A DNA stretch of 64,000 nt from NCBI GenBank assembly GCA_013407085.1, contig JACCGJ010001873.1, positions 1 to 64,000 on the forward strand, in the 5' to 3' direction. This DNA is from Atriophallophorus winterbourni (taxonomy: Eukaryota; Platyhelminthes; Trematoda; Plagiorchiida; Microphallidae). The notes beneath the pieces are model-generated. The model worked only from the letters and a program-made list of their open reading frames with translations, did no database searches and was not told the DNA's origin. This document shows positions 1 through 11,419 of this stretch, in pieces; position 1 is the stretch's first letter, and every line of letters begins with the position of its first letter. Position numbers and translations under genes: made by a program.

Positions 1-540
1 GATGACCAGATTGCTTGTATACGTAGGTCGGCGTATCTCTCACTCGCCCAGCACAATCTGCCCCATGATCTCCTCATACCATCGGTTGTCACTAAAAACC
101 GTATGACGGTTGAAATTCTGTTTTAAAAATCTCCCTCTTTTCCTCGTCACTGTTGTTCGACGGGGCGTTGCACTGGATTATGGATCATCTTCTTTTTCGT
201 ATAAAAGGAGTGCTCTCTGTACTGAATCGGAAATTATAAAAACTACTTCCTGTGTGTGAGAGGAATTTTTCCGCTCGTGGCCTAAGTACAACAGAATTCA
301 TTCGAAATCACGCGCATTTGCCGGATGCAATCCATATTGCCTCACTGATTCCAACGACGATGAAGTTATACTTATCATCCTGCGGTAACTGGCATTGTTT
401 TTCGAGTCCTCATGCATGGTCCGAGCGTTTCATGTGGCGGTGGTAAGCGAGGTTCTGGTAGAGAAATGATGGTCATCGGCTTGACCGACATCCCGACCTT
501 CTCCACATTTCAGCTGCGGTTCCATCTTCTCTCAGGGCCG
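1..540 (-). mobile_element. RTE-like LINE endonuclease remnant, cut by the window edge
   Basis: Read on the minus strand, decayed frames give the order of an RTE-type apurinic-like endonuclease. Near 370-300 there is a stretch like KYNFIVVGISEAIW, matching the family pattern in which an ILGISE-type motif is followed by W. Near 180-130 there is IIQCNAPSNNSDEEKRE, matching the family pattern around QCYAPTN. Stops and frameshifts interrupt it, so it cannot make protein. The element would continue past base 1. It probably lies in an intron of the Notch-like gene that starts coding again at 883. Clade assignment is by recalled motif only. Confidence 0.6.
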
Positions 541-882
541 GGTGTCTATTGGTTTCTTGTTGCGTTTCTATAGTAATAGTCTTGGGAACCGTCCTTGGTG
601 GATTACCCGAACCATATACACATCCAAATCTTTGTGACATTTTGAGTTGAACATTATAAATGACGGAATTCGCCCCTCAACAATAACTCGTTGAACCGTT
701 GTGAGTATATAGAACAAAATATAAATTTTCAACTTTACTCAACAGCTTGAATGGCATTTGCTTTACAAGTAGCTCTGACATATGACTCGTTTACTCCTTC
801 AAATTATTTTTATAATCCATTACCAAATAAAAGATTATAATCTACTGATAAAATTATTAGTAGCATATTTTACTTATATCAG

Positions 883-960
883 ACGGAAACCAAGAAGCGA
901 CCAGCTGAGGTCAACGAATCAACTACTCATCCAGCATCCAAGTTTGCTAGAAATGATAAC
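883..960 (+). CDS. Notch-like gene, penultimate exon (juxtamembrane/RAM side)
   Basis: A 78-base exon bounded by an acceptor (pyrimidine-rich run ending in cag at 880-882) and a consensus donor gtaagt at 961-966. It is open in the frame that gives TETKKRPAEVNESTTHPASK followed by FARNDN. The exon is 26 whole codons, so it joins in phase 0 to the open frame starting at 1954. The basic cluster KKR fits the intracellular juxtamembrane side of Notch before the ankyrin domain, but the sequence is too short and too divergent to show homology alone. The gene's extracellular EGF/LNR and membrane exons are not in the window. Evidence is splice sites plus phase; an RNA read across 960/1954 would settle it. 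Confidence 0.55.
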
Positions 961-1584
961 GTAAGTGGTTTTGAAACATGTCAACTTTTAAATTATTTAA
1001 ATTACGAATCGCAAAAATACCGTTGTAAAAAGACGTATATTTCGTGTGATGACTTTGGTTCATAGCGAAGCTCATCAAAACACTATATTGGTCATTCAAT
1101 GCTTCTTGAGCTCTCGACATCTAATCAATTTGCTATTTTGTTTTTGAACATCGTGTTTATTTGCGGGAACCTTAGTTATTAGAGGCATTTAACTTTCTTT
1201 ATAGTATTACCATTGTTTCATTTCTCGCTGAATTTAATTTTACTCTCTCCAACTGATAACTACAAACAGCTAGAACCGAGTGTATTATGTAAGTGAGGCA
1301 GATTTGACCATTACTTTATATGGGAAAATCTTAACCGTCTTGAAACATTGACCATGAATCACATTGCGATTTAAGATTTTGACATCGAGGTTCTTTGTTT
1401 TGCTTATTGAACAATGTCATTCAAATATAGAATTGTTTACCACTTTGCAACTGTTTAGAGACTCAGTAAACATAATTTCACGGTCTTCACTTGTTGACGG
1501 TGTAAGTGGGATATAAGTGAGAGCGGTATTAGTTATGTATTTAATAATGCAAAGACACATGAATGCAATTAGTTAGAGTAATTC

Positions 1585-1760
1585 TGGAGTACCGTTTTGT
1601 TTCTGGCACAGAATCTTCGTCAGGCGAAGGGTTATATTCAGGCAAGTGATCTGACTAGGTTTAATTCCATCTACCACCACTGTTTGACCTTACATTTGTG
1701 CTCAAAACAAACATCCCTATTTACATGCAATTCCATCGTGCCCACCACTTGACAAGTGTC
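1585..1760 (-). repeat. Penelope-type hammerhead repeat, decayed copy in a Notch intron
   Basis: Minus strand has CTGACGA (1623-1617), an AGATTCTGTGCCAGAA arm, then AAAAC in place of GAAAC and GGTACT. The flank matches the copy at 50167-50290, including a shared CAGTGGTGGT stretch. It lies between the exons ending at 960 and starting at 1954. The G12 position of the hammerhead core is changed, so it is probably inactive. Bases 1690-1760 also resemble the family seen at 11510-11640. Confidence 0.5.
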
Positions 1761-1953
1761 GTGATATTTGTAAACATCGAGCAGGATTATTTTAGCTAAA
1801 TGCACACTATAACATTAAATACCATTATGTATGTTTTGCTTTAGCAAACGCTTTCATGACCCGCTTAGATATTTAAAAAAAATATTATATTAAATGTTCA
1901 ATTACATTTGTGTTATATTCTTTATTTATTGTGTAAAATACCCCCATTTTTAG

Positions 1954-3264
1954 ATCGGAAACAATGGAGCACTCAGTGATTCTGGGAAGCTAGGCAATGA
2001 TGGATTTACCAAAACTTCAATTTTAACTAAGCATTGCGAAAGTGTTTCACAAAATCTAGCGTATGTTGCAACAATGAATGATAGTCAAAGAACGACCAAA
2101 TCGAACATAATTGAAAACTTACGCAACATGATTAGATCACGTGATGGCATTCATCCGTCTTCTGATTCATCGTCGTTTTTGCATAAAGATTTGCATCTTA
2201 TCCCTGAGATTTCTCCGCAATCTAATCCAAGCATGTGGATACGAATGACACCATCGGCAAATGTTGAAAACGTGGAAAATCCACAATTTCTCCGTTGTGA
2301 TGTTGTAAAATGTGAACACAAGCCTGGCTCTGCATGTGAAAGCATTTTACATACCGCTGGTCGTTATAACACTGGTGCAGACGTTATTATTCCAATAGCA
2401 CAATTCGTAAATTCAATATCCAATGAAAATTTGCTGATTCATGAAGATCGTGGTGGCAGAACTGCTTTAGCTGCAGCTGCGGCGGCGAACGCCTATGATT
2501 CAGTCACAGCGTTGAATCAGTTGGAGCGTGACTCGCTTCTCAATAGGAAACCACAATTTTCGTCAAACTCTGAATCATTCGGTTGTGCTAAACCTCGTCG
2601 TCGTCAAAGACGTGACGAAGAACGGAAAACTAACGCTTTAATTTCTGCCATTCAAGCCGGAAATGAGCATATGGCACAGCATTTAATTGACGAAGGTTAT
2701 CCTTTGCATGGAATCGACAAGTACGGTCGAAATATTGTACATTGGGCCGCAGCCACTAATTCAATTGCTCTGTTAAATCGATTAAGTCAATCCAAAGCAT
2801 TTTGTCGGATGGCGAGCGCCCGGGATGATTATGATTATACCCCATTAATGCTGGCTACACGAGAAGGGTGCATTGAAGCAGTGCGGATTTTGTTGGCTAA
2901 CAAAGTTCACGTTGCGCCTGGTTCAAGTTCATGTGAAGGGCCTTTGAGAACAGCAAAAGAAAAGGGTTTCGCAGAAATTGAAGAACTTTTACAACGATAT
3001 GCGTGGATGCAAAGAAAGATGAACCTTGGATCCTCCCTGTTCAAACAAAGTACAAAACAAAACAAGCAGGAAGAAGTTGCAAGCACCGATTCCGATGCTA
3101 GTTATTCCCCAGACGCAAGTGAATCTTATGTGGATGTTTGTGGAGGCATGGCGAAAGGTTCCCATTTCGAAACAGATTCGTTTTCCACTTTATCTACTTT
3201 TTCGCGTAAACGATCAGATACAGACGAACAAAGACGAATGCCATACACATTTGTAACCGATTAA
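1954..3264 (+). CDS. Notch-like receptor, last coding exon (intracellular ankyrin domain and C-terminus)
   Basis: Acceptor cccccattttag ends at 1953; the open frame runs to taa at 3262-3264 (436 codons). The ATG at 2074 is internal, not a start. Counting from that Met: an SAM-like stretch MTPSANVENVENPQFLRCDV (58-77) resembles Notch sequence before the first repeat; ankyrin repeat 2 at 118-150 (DRGGRTAL); repeat 4 at 184-208 (NALISAIQAGNEH); repeat 5 at 211-240 with the Notch signature VHWAAATNS; repeat 6 at 250-281 (TPLMLATREG); repeat 7 at 284-312. In the family this domain enters the nucleus after cleavage and binds CSL and Mastermind. Odd points: repeat 3 is missing, replaced by a linker with PRRRQRR, and only about 85 residues follow the repeats, ending in a Ser/Asp/Glu-rich PEST-like tail. 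A different ankyrin protein is possible but less likely. Confidence 0.82.
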   Translation: MGNNGALSDSGKLGNDGFTKTSILTKHCESVSQNLAYVATMNDSQRTTKSNIIENLRNMIRSRDGIHPSSDSSSFLHKDLHLIPEISPQSNPSMWIRMTPSANVENVENPQFLRCDVVKCEHKPGSACESILHTAGRYNTGADVIIPIAQFVNSISNENLLIHEDRGGRTALAAAAAANAYDSVTALNQLERDSLLNRKPQFSSNSESFGCAKPRRRQRRDEERKTNALISAIQAGNEHMAQHLIDEGYPLHGIDKYGRNIVHWAAATNSIALLNRLSQSKAFCRMASARDDYDYTPLMLATREGCIEAVRILLANKVHVAPGSSSCEGPLRTAKEKGFAEIEELLQRYAWMQRKMNLGSSLFKQSTKQNKQEEVASTDSDASYSPDASESYVDVCGGMAKGSHFETDSFSTLSTFSRKRSDTDEQRRMPYTFVTD

Positions 3265-3278
3265 TGTACATTTCACTA

Positions 3279-3284
3279 AATAAA
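3279..3284 (+). promoter_or_regulatory. Polyadenylation signal of the Notch-like gene
   Basis: AATAAA lies 14 bases after the stop codon at 3262-3264, which implies a very short 3' UTR. No other good signal is as close. Confidence 0.5.
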
Positions 3285-3289
3285 TTAAT

Positions 3290-4640
3290 GACTGTACATA
3301 GCCACTCAAATGTCTCATTGAATGAATATTATGTTTAGTAAAATTAGAGATTGCCTCAACGTAAGTTTGCATAATCAACAGCGAAAAATTATGCACAGCG
3401 TTTGAAAATTGCGTCTTTATAGCTTAATGACAACATATTTGAGCGTTTCCTGGCAATCAAACTTAGCCTGTTCAATTTCGAAATCTATTGTATTGAACAG
3501 ATTATAGTAAGTTCAGGTAAATTTTGCAGCGATTCGAAAGTTATTGTTTCACTTGAATTTTTTAAACCTGCTAATTTAAGTGGGACAAAATTTAAACTTT
3601 TATTATTTCGGAATTCTTTGAATTTGGTCATACAAAATAAAAACCAGCATTTTTAAAATGCAGTTTGTACATTGATTTTTTACGTTTAACGTAAACTAAG
3701 TACATGTCAAATCCATGGCTTGAGAAACCGAGTGACAGGCTGAAAACTTCAAAACCGTCTGTTTATTCTTGCAATCATAAAAATGTCGCTACTAATGATT
3801 CACGAGAATTGGCCACACACCTTTATCGGCATTCGCTATCTGGTAAATTAACATGTACCATTCGGTAGAGCGATGTTCTAGCTGGTGATAAATCCTAGCG
3901 TAAATAATTTTGAAAAATTTGGACTTGAACTTTTCAACTGTATTGTATTCGTGACAATCAGATAAGAGCAATGACTTTGAATTTCTAAGCACGAATAAAT
4001 GTAAAGTTTTACCCGAAATGAACACAAGCACCCGTTCGAATTTATCGAATAACGAAGGCTTTAATTAACTCAAAACGGTATTGAGTAGAAGGCATTTAGA
4101 TGATTTTTGCAAAGACCGTGCAATTTCCAACAAGACTTGTAAAATATTTGTTGTGTGACGTGGCAGAAAATAAAACAGGTATTACGGTAGTGGTTTGATC
4201 TGAAATATGAATGACAAATAATTTACGGGCAACGGGGTGATCGTTTAAATTATAAAAGTTAACCCGTCAAATATGTTAGTTAAAAAATAAATTTTTGACC
4301 AGTTCAAACAAAATTGGATAGCGGGGACAACGTTTGGTCGAATTTGAATGTGCGTATACATCGCAAGCTTTTGATGATTTCATTTAAGTCAACCTTTAGA
4401 TGATTATAAATGCGATTTTCGAGAAATATTAATGGGTGACATTCATCAGACGCTACTTCATTAATTTGGACCGGCGTAATTCCAGTTCGGTACATGAAAG
4501 CTGCACTCTGCTAACCAAAGCTTGAAGAGTTCATTTAATATTATTCCCCTAATTTAAATCGTTCGTTGTTCTCACGTGATAAAATTATTAGAGGTAGCTT
4601 TCATGACTCATTTTTGAAACGTCTTTGTACCGCAGTCGTG
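3290..4640. other. Intergenic stretch, nothing recognised
   Basis: AT-rich sequence downstream of the Notch-like gene. Only short frames without coding character; no repeat copy identified. Confidence 0.6.
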
Positions 4641-4649
4641 TGACCGAAT

Positions 4650-5130
4650 TCCATAAATGAAATATACATGGCATAGGAATTCACAAATTTTCCGTTATCC
4701 GGAAAGGCTGATCTATAGAGCATGTTCATTTAACAACAGCGCCGCCTGTGTTGGCTTGGCCACGTCTACAGAATGGAAAATGGGCGTAATCCGAAAGATC
4801 TATTCTGTGGTGAGTAGCTATCATGAAGTCAACCATTGGGCAGACCGCACTTGCAATACAAAGGCGTTAGCAAAATAGATATAAAAATATTGACATTGAT
4901 CCAGTGAATTGTAAAGAACGTGCTTTCGACCGTTCACAGTGGAGGCATTGTGTAAAGCGTCGTTTGTAAGCTGGGGAGGAGCATATACAGCTGTTGTCTG
5001 CTGAACGCCTGCGTGAAACTGACGCCCAACGACCGAGATCTGCCTATCGTTTCGAGCGCTAAAGGATAGATTGTTCCTCCCGAATCGGAATATTTAGTCA
5101 TTTGGAAAGCTGTGAAACATGATATTTCAT
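4650..5130 (+). mobile_element. RTE-like LINE 3' tail (end of reverse transcriptase ORF)
   Basis: Plus-strand frames give RLCWLGHVYRMENGRNPKDL and then CGE (4743-4815), the RLRWLGHVxRM motif found near the C-terminus of RTE-type and related LINE ORFs. A frameshifted continuation follows with DPVNCKERAFDRSQWRHCVK (about 4895-4960) and a terminal DCSSRIGIFSHLESCE (about 5065-5115), like the C-terminal Cys/His motif of these elements. Stops and frameshifts show it is dead. Only the 3' end is present, as expected from truncated retrotransposition or later loss. Confidence 0.7.
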
Positions 5131-5139
5131 GCGATTGTG

Positions 5140-6270
5140 ATGTACATTCATAGTCGACATAAACCGAAGGAGGCTGACATATACATGGTAAAATGATTGC
5201 CTAGATATACCAACCGATTGAACGAAGAGCCGAGCATTTTTCTTTGTTCTACCTAGATACAGCTTGGTTTTATCGCATTCACTGAGAGATGTTGAAAAAC
5301 ATTATATATATGAACTAGCTATTCTCGCAAACGTTTGAGAGCAAGCAGCTTAAATTATTCATAACTAGTCAATGGAGCCAATCGAAAGTCTGATTTCAAT
5401 TTTAATGATTACTTTTAAGCAAAAGTTGAAAACCGCTGTGCATAGTATAGCTGAGGTGCAAACGTGATTGCCAAACAATAAATTTTCCATTATACCCAAT
5501 ATTGTTTGCTAGAACCTACTCTGCATGCGAAAACGTGCAAAAAGTATATATAATTATTACATTTTTCTTAATTTGATTGACTGAACATTTCGACGTTTTA
5601 TTTTGTCCAAAATCTTAAAAATCGTACGTGGGCTGTCTCTGCATCATCATCATCATCATCATCCGCTCGCAGTGGGCGATTTTGTCCCAGTTTTATGATG
5701 TGAAAATGAACAGGTGGAACCTCATAAAGTCACATAAATGACAAACCCATTTTTCTAAATAAGATTCAAATTTGTCAAGTTTGTCGAAAATTTATTCAAT
5801 GAGTACATTTTCACGCGGTTAAATAGCTGGAAATAAAATACCCTACACTGTATGCCAAAATTAACTTATCGGAAGTCAAATGAATTTTATATTTAAATTA
5901 AGCATTTGTGTTTTAATCCACCTATTTTAATGAAAGATATAACCTGTGTATATTCACTGCTAATTGTGCTGATAGGAAACAGCAAATTTTAGAGAGGTGA
6001 CATCAAGAAGTCGTGAAGAGTCGTTTTTAAAATAATATAAACGCTTGCGAATTTCACCTATTATTTGCTAAGAATTAAATATTAAACGCTGGATTCGAGT
6101 ACATCGTCAGATTCAAGCTGGAAAGTGATGGGTGAAAAACGAACATCGCAAAGACAACGGACATACGGTGCTACACTTCCGGCTACTCCATTATGATGTA
6201 AAACTGTTACAGATATTTTTACCACTTAATCGGAATATAAAGTTAGTGATCAAAGAATTTTGATGCTCCC
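5140..6270. other. Intergenic stretch, only a microsatellite seen
   Basis: Apart from the CAT run at 5642-5662 no gene, transposon motif or repeat copy was recognised. Confidence 0.55.
5642..5662 (+). repeat. (CAT)7 microsatellite
   Basis: Seven exact CAT units in a row. Confidence 0.95.
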
Positions 6271-6277
6271 ATCCTCG

Positions 6278-6333
6278 CAATACATTCCACTAACGGTTTC
6301 TGGCTGTTTGTCGTCATCAGGTGGAGACATTAG
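6278..6333 (-). ncRNA. Hammerhead ribozyme-like motif (family A)
   Basis: Minus strand. Stem I is CCAC/GTGG, plus a possible distal pairing of AAT with ATT; stem II has loop AAACA; core CTGATGA and GAA are intact. The geometry is type I with a minimal stem III. Activity is not shown. Confidence 0.6.
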
Positions 6334-6640
6334 GATCAGGTTCAGTGAGCCTTGAAACAGTGGTAAAGTGGTAAACAAAGCTATACATATATGCCACTGT
6401 TTTATAGGGTTCTTACAAACAGCCACCATGTTCAAATACGTAATCATAAAGTAATTCCTAGCCAAGCGCTTGAGGCGCTTTGTGATTCTGTATTTCAACA
6501 TCGTGGTTCTTTGTAAGAACCCTATTTAACTGTGGCATGCACGTATAACAATTTACTTTTTTACCACTGTATCAGTGTTCACTGAACCAAAGCTTACTCT
6601 CTCCACCGGATGACGGCAAAGAGCAAATCAAAACAGATTT
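6278..6640. repeat. Fold-back element with a hammerhead motif at each end
   Basis: Left arm (about 6290-6450) and right arm (about 6475-6640) are inverted copies of one unit around a hairpin centre, AAGCGC-TTGAG-GCGCTT at 6464-6480. The left arm carries a hammerhead core on the minus strand: CTGATGA 6320-6314, AAACA loop, GAA 6300-6298, a stem III palindrome-like ACCGTT, cleavage-position A at 6291, then GTGG pairing with CCAC. The right arm carries the same motif on the plus strand at 6593-6640, decayed to CGGATGA. The unit is the one seen in tandem at 42655-42990 and singly at 52442 and 53206. Confidence 0.75.
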
Positions 6641-6808
6641 ACAATCATGTTAGGAATCTGCCGAATAAGGTTAAAATGATCACGAGAGGATGCACATCCT
6701 TCAATTTGAAAATTTGCATAAACACAAATAACAACATATTCCACAAGTTAGGATTTTGTTTATATTTGTTGTGCCAGATATGAAATAATTGAATTAAGCT
6801 CAAATTGT

Positions 6809-6829
6809 TCAATTCAATTCAATTCAATG
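6809..6829 (-). repeat. (TTGAA)n 3' tail of the CR1-like LINE
   Basis: About four pentamer units directly abutting the conserved LINE 3' end (TAGACCATTGAA on the minus strand). The same junction occurs in the opposite orientation near 40873-40895, which shows that the pentamer belongs to the element. Confidence 0.75.
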
Positions 6830-9720
6830 GTCTAAAAAGCATATAGCTTTACGAAAAACCACATAATAATATTGGTATCGTGAATAACTTAAGTAGTTAA
6901 AACGGGATTTGTTTGCTTATCGAGCAGTTCAGCAGCTAGGTAAAAATCGATATGGCAGAAACTGTTTTCGATCGGTTGGATCGCACTTGTAAATAGATGG
7001 GGTTACGATGTATAGTTTACTCCGATGCATGGACTCAAAGTTTAAAGCTGTAATGGTGTAGAATATATAGGTTCAATGTTTGGATGGGTAGACATAAATT
7101 TGTCCAAGTTTGATTTGAATATATCCAAGTTAGGTGAATGTGCAACATTAGGGGGTAGGGAGTTTCAGGTAAAACATACACGTACAGAATAAAAATTCCT
7201 TCGACATTTCAGTCTCCAGTCGGGAATACGTTTTGTGTATTCATGACTCCGACTGCTTCGGGTGGTAGTCGTGTGAATAGTTTATTCAAGGGATGGTGGG
7301 GGTATGCAATATATTGAACATAAGAATCAAATCAAACTAAGACGTTGGTAGCGAGAGTCGAAGAGTTTGAGACTTGAAATACGATCTTCGTATTGTTTGT
7401 GGTTTAAACCACGTACGAGCTTGCTGATATATTCTCTGCAAGAGACTGATGTCCTTCTGTAGCCATGGTGACCAAGCCTAAACGCATACTCTATAGTTGG
7501 CCTCAAGTTTGCTTTGTGAATCTCCCGAAAATGCGTTTTAGCAGAAGCAGTACTCGTGACGTATTTTCATAGACAGCTGTGGCGTTATGTGACGGTTTCA
7601 AAGTGCTGCTTATCAATCCACCAAACTCCTTCTCCTTGTCAGTGCTCTCAAGAATATGGGAACCAAGGATGTAAGTGTACTCGAAATGTTTTCCAACAGT
7701 CAATACCTTGCTTTTTCTGACATTAAAAGGTAGTTCATCTCTAACTCGCCAGACGTGTAAGGCATTGAGTTCCAGCCTAAGGTGTCTGTAATCCTCAGTT
7801 GTGTGTACCTGTTTACAAAGCTTGATGCCATCCGCAAAAAAATAAGATTTTGCCGCGAACAAGTTTAGGTTAGTCGTAGATCACGAAAAGAATTGGTTCA
7901 AACATTGATCCCTGCGGCACTTCACTCGTTACTGCAATGGGTCGTGACAAAGCACCATCAACCCTTACTCGAATGACACGTTCGCAAAGATAATCCTCCA
8001 ACCATGCTAGTAATGAACCATTGATGCCACATTGCTTTATTTTTTATAGTATCAGACTGTGGTTGACACGATCGAATGCTTTTGACACATCAAGATATCA
8101 AGTGTGTATGGTGGAACCTTTGTCTACAGCTTGTTTCCAGTCATCGAGGGCTAGCAGAAGGTTTGAAAGGCAAATTGTATTTTTCTGAAGCCGTGTTTTC
8201 CGACTGCGAGCAAGCAATTGTCTTTCAGATGTTTTGTGACGCGGTTTGCTACTAGGCGCTCCATCACTTTAGAGATCACCGGTAGTAGTGTTACTAGTCG
8301 ATAGTCGGATCCTTTGGAACGGTTTTCTCCTTTGTGGATGGGAATAATCATGCCACTCTTCTTTTCACAGGGGACGAAATTTTGGTCTAAAGAGAGGCCA
8401 ATCAAGTAGGTGAGGGGCGTACACAAAGTATAAACACAGTTTTTGAATATTAGTTGGGTTATTTCGTCAGCTCGGGGATTTTGTTTCTTGCTGAGATGTA
8501 GCAATATGCGAAGGACACTGTCCGAGGTAATAGTTAGTTGTTATAAAACGTTTTCGGGTAAGATTACGGGAGTTAAGAGACAGGTAACGGTGTTTCGTGG
8601 GCTGAAGACAGTGGAGAAGAAATGGGCTAGAACTTCGGCGGATTGCGATGCTGTGATTGTTGTTCCATCACTTGTCTTTAAAGCGGCAACCCCTGGTTTA
8701 ACCCTAGACCGGTTATTTATGATCTGGTAGAGAATTTTAGGGGTTGATTCCATTTTGCGTTTTTGATAATTCAATTTGTCAAATTAACAAGTTTGTTCAA
8801 CTTATTTCTCAACGAACGGAATGTCTCCCAACTCTCAACAGCGGTATCATGCCGATGAGCTCGCCATGCATTATTTTGCAAAGTCAAACTTTTTCGTGTT
8901 TGGCTTCTCAGCTTAAAAGTTTTTCCTCTTTTTTGCACCTTTGGAACAAGATGAGAGTGCATTTGGAGGGCAAATTCAAGTTCTTTTATCATCCACTGCA
9001 CGTTGTCGGACTTAAGACCAGGGTCTGTGGCGTTTGTAAGAATAGTTTTAAGATGTGAAAAGTCAATTTTTCTTATCAGCTGATGTCACTTGTTTTAAAA
9101 GCCCACAAAATATAATCAAACGTAATAAATAAGTGGTCACTGAGTCCTACTGGAGCTTCATAAGTGAGACTTTCAATCACGTGCTCTTCATTTGTCAGTA
9201 TCGATTCCAAGATAGACGGCGTATCAGTACCACGAAATCGGGTATTGTTGAAAATATGGTTGTAGAGTGAAATTTCTTCCAGCAACTGTTGATATATAGC
9301 CTTTAAAGAGTTTCCTGGATAAACTGAATTTCTATTAAAGTTCGACAGATTGAATTCTCCGATCAGAATAATTCTGCCGCGGTATCTGTTAGCCGCTAAG
9401 CATATATTTGCAAGTAATGCTGCATTGTAGGCTTCGTCGACTGAGGGCGAACGGTAAATCACACCCAGTATGCATTTTTCTCCTGCTGTTACCTTCAGCG
9501 AACACCATAATGTGTCTTGCAGCTGTAAGTCTTCATCAGTGATCTCTTGGCAAAGCAATCTTTGAGTCAGACGATCGCGACGAAGTAAAGACGTACCCTC
9601 AGTGAAAACTTCATTGTCTGTTAAAGTTGAATGAAACCATGTCTCAGTTACGGGAATCACGTCTGGTAACTGTGTGGTAATTATTTCAGTCAATTCTTGT
9701 AGTTTGTTTGTTTTGCTTGA
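6809..9720 (-). mobile_element. CR1-like LINE, nearly complete ORF2, decayed
   Basis: On the minus strand the domains come in the expected order. Endonuclease 9693-9076: VTETWF, GVIYRSPS, ILIGEFN (usually GDFN) and SDHLFITFDY. Reverse transcriptase: a fragment at 8774-8541; SKGSDYRLVTLLPVISKVME (about 8330-8270); a SKAFDRVNH-like motif interrupted by a frameshift (about 8080-8040); VPQGS (about 7915-7900); FFADGIKL where FADD is expected (about 7840). The C-terminus follows at 7500-6930. The element ends in a short TTGAA-type repeat at 6829-6809, typical of CR1-clade 3' ends. Frameshifts, GEFN and FADG all indicate a dead copy. Related 3' ends occur at 23760-24240 (minus) and 40640-40895 (plus). 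Confidence 0.85.
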
Positions 9721-9724
9721 AACT

Positions 9725-11400
9725 ATTTTTACAAAGTATGAAATTCATGAACTTAGAGAGATTTTATGGAAGAGGGGAAAATAAAGATTCATGATAATAT
9801 GTCTAATAAAAATGAACAATTTCACCAATTACCATAGGTTTTCAGTTTACGATACGGGAAGGAAAGGTCATTCGGAAAGTTGAATATCATAGGAAATTTG
9901 TTTACATAGCAGGTGTGTAAATATGCTAGATTTGAAGTTATTTAAACCTGCTTTACTTTTAATCAACATCAATGAACTGTTTCAGAAAATGGAGATAGGT
10001 ACGAAATAGAAATATTAACAAAAATCTCTCCATATGTTTATTTATAAAGTTGCACTTCATATTTCTAGCGAATCAAACGATTAATCAAACTTAGGTTACA
10101 TTCTTTTGCACGGTTCCCTACAACGTGCAATGATGATTTGGATGGAGCATTTTTAGTTAAGCGAAGAGGACAGTCATCTAAATTATTACATAAATGTTAT
10201 GCGTCAGCCAGTGATTATATCATGATCACTAATTGCCATGATTAACTTTAATACCTGCAATATCATACTAATAATTAATAACACGTTTATAATTAATTCG
10301 TTCATTTTTAAATACTGAAGTGTTTAGTGTTTAGTTTTAATGAGATTCGTTTTTCAGTTCTCTCGTGCATGTATTGTAGAACTGAATGTAAAATATGGGA
10401 AAGAATATCCGTCGTTCTAAATATTGTTTGGTTCATAAAAAGAAGGACTTTTCAGAATCAAACGTTACACTAAATTGTATATTGACACGGAAGCTCCTCC
10501 AACAAGGTCTGCCGCCATTGTTACCCTGGTCGATTTCTTCTATTTCGACTCACAAAAAGATATCGCTAGTTATAAAACCAAAAACGTTTTTCTCCACAGA
10601 CATTTAAATTCGCGTAGCAGTTATCGATGACCGGAATCATGAGAGTAAGTAATAGTTCCAAAAGCGAATGCAGTACATTAAATGTGATTCAACAAACGTT
10701 GTTCTGAGTTGATATTAAGTCAAAAATCATGCTGAATAACTGATTATTCATCGACTGTTGCGCATTTACCTACTTAGACCGTGTTTACCTTTGATAAGCT
10801 GTTTTATGACAAATGGAGAATATCAAACTGTCTTCATTTACTGATCGCAAAAGCAAAACGAAGCGTGAATTGTAGATGATGGAAATAATAAACAAAAAGG
10901 ATTATTCTGATAAGGATGCATTGCTTTATAAATTTTCGATCTTGCCCACAAAAAACACAGCTTCAACTGCTACATGGTAACTTGCAATACAAGCACCCGT
11001 TTCATAGAAACAGTACATTCTCCTACATGTTAACTTGATTATGGATTAAAAGTGGGTCGATTGCGGTAATGAAAAACTCCGGAGCTGTGACATTTCAACA
11101 TGCGTCTCTCTGGCTTCATTATTGTTGTCATTTCCTGTTGAGAGCACATGGTCTGAAATAGGTAGAGGATTCTATTTTGTTGTCGTATCTACGGGCACCA
11201 CGATTGAACCAGATGCACAGACTGGTTCCGTTTTGCATAATCATCATCCTGAAATGATCCGGATGACGCGTTTCAACACAGTCCATATACGCAACTTGAG
11301 CTTCTCCTGAAAACTGGTTCATAATGCCGATATATTTACGTGTCCATACTTCGAAATTTAAAATTCGTTAACGAAAATGAACATCAAATTATACTTATCT
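9725..11400. other. Intergenic stretch, nothing recognised
   Basis: Short frames only. No motif or repeat family could be assigned. Confidence 0.5.
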
Positions 11401-11419
11401 GCACGCATTTAGAGCATAC

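Noticed and set aside
2074..2076. ATG at 2074 as the start of the Notch-like protein
   Set aside because: The frame is open upstream to a splice acceptor at 1953 and the domain content requires preceding exons.
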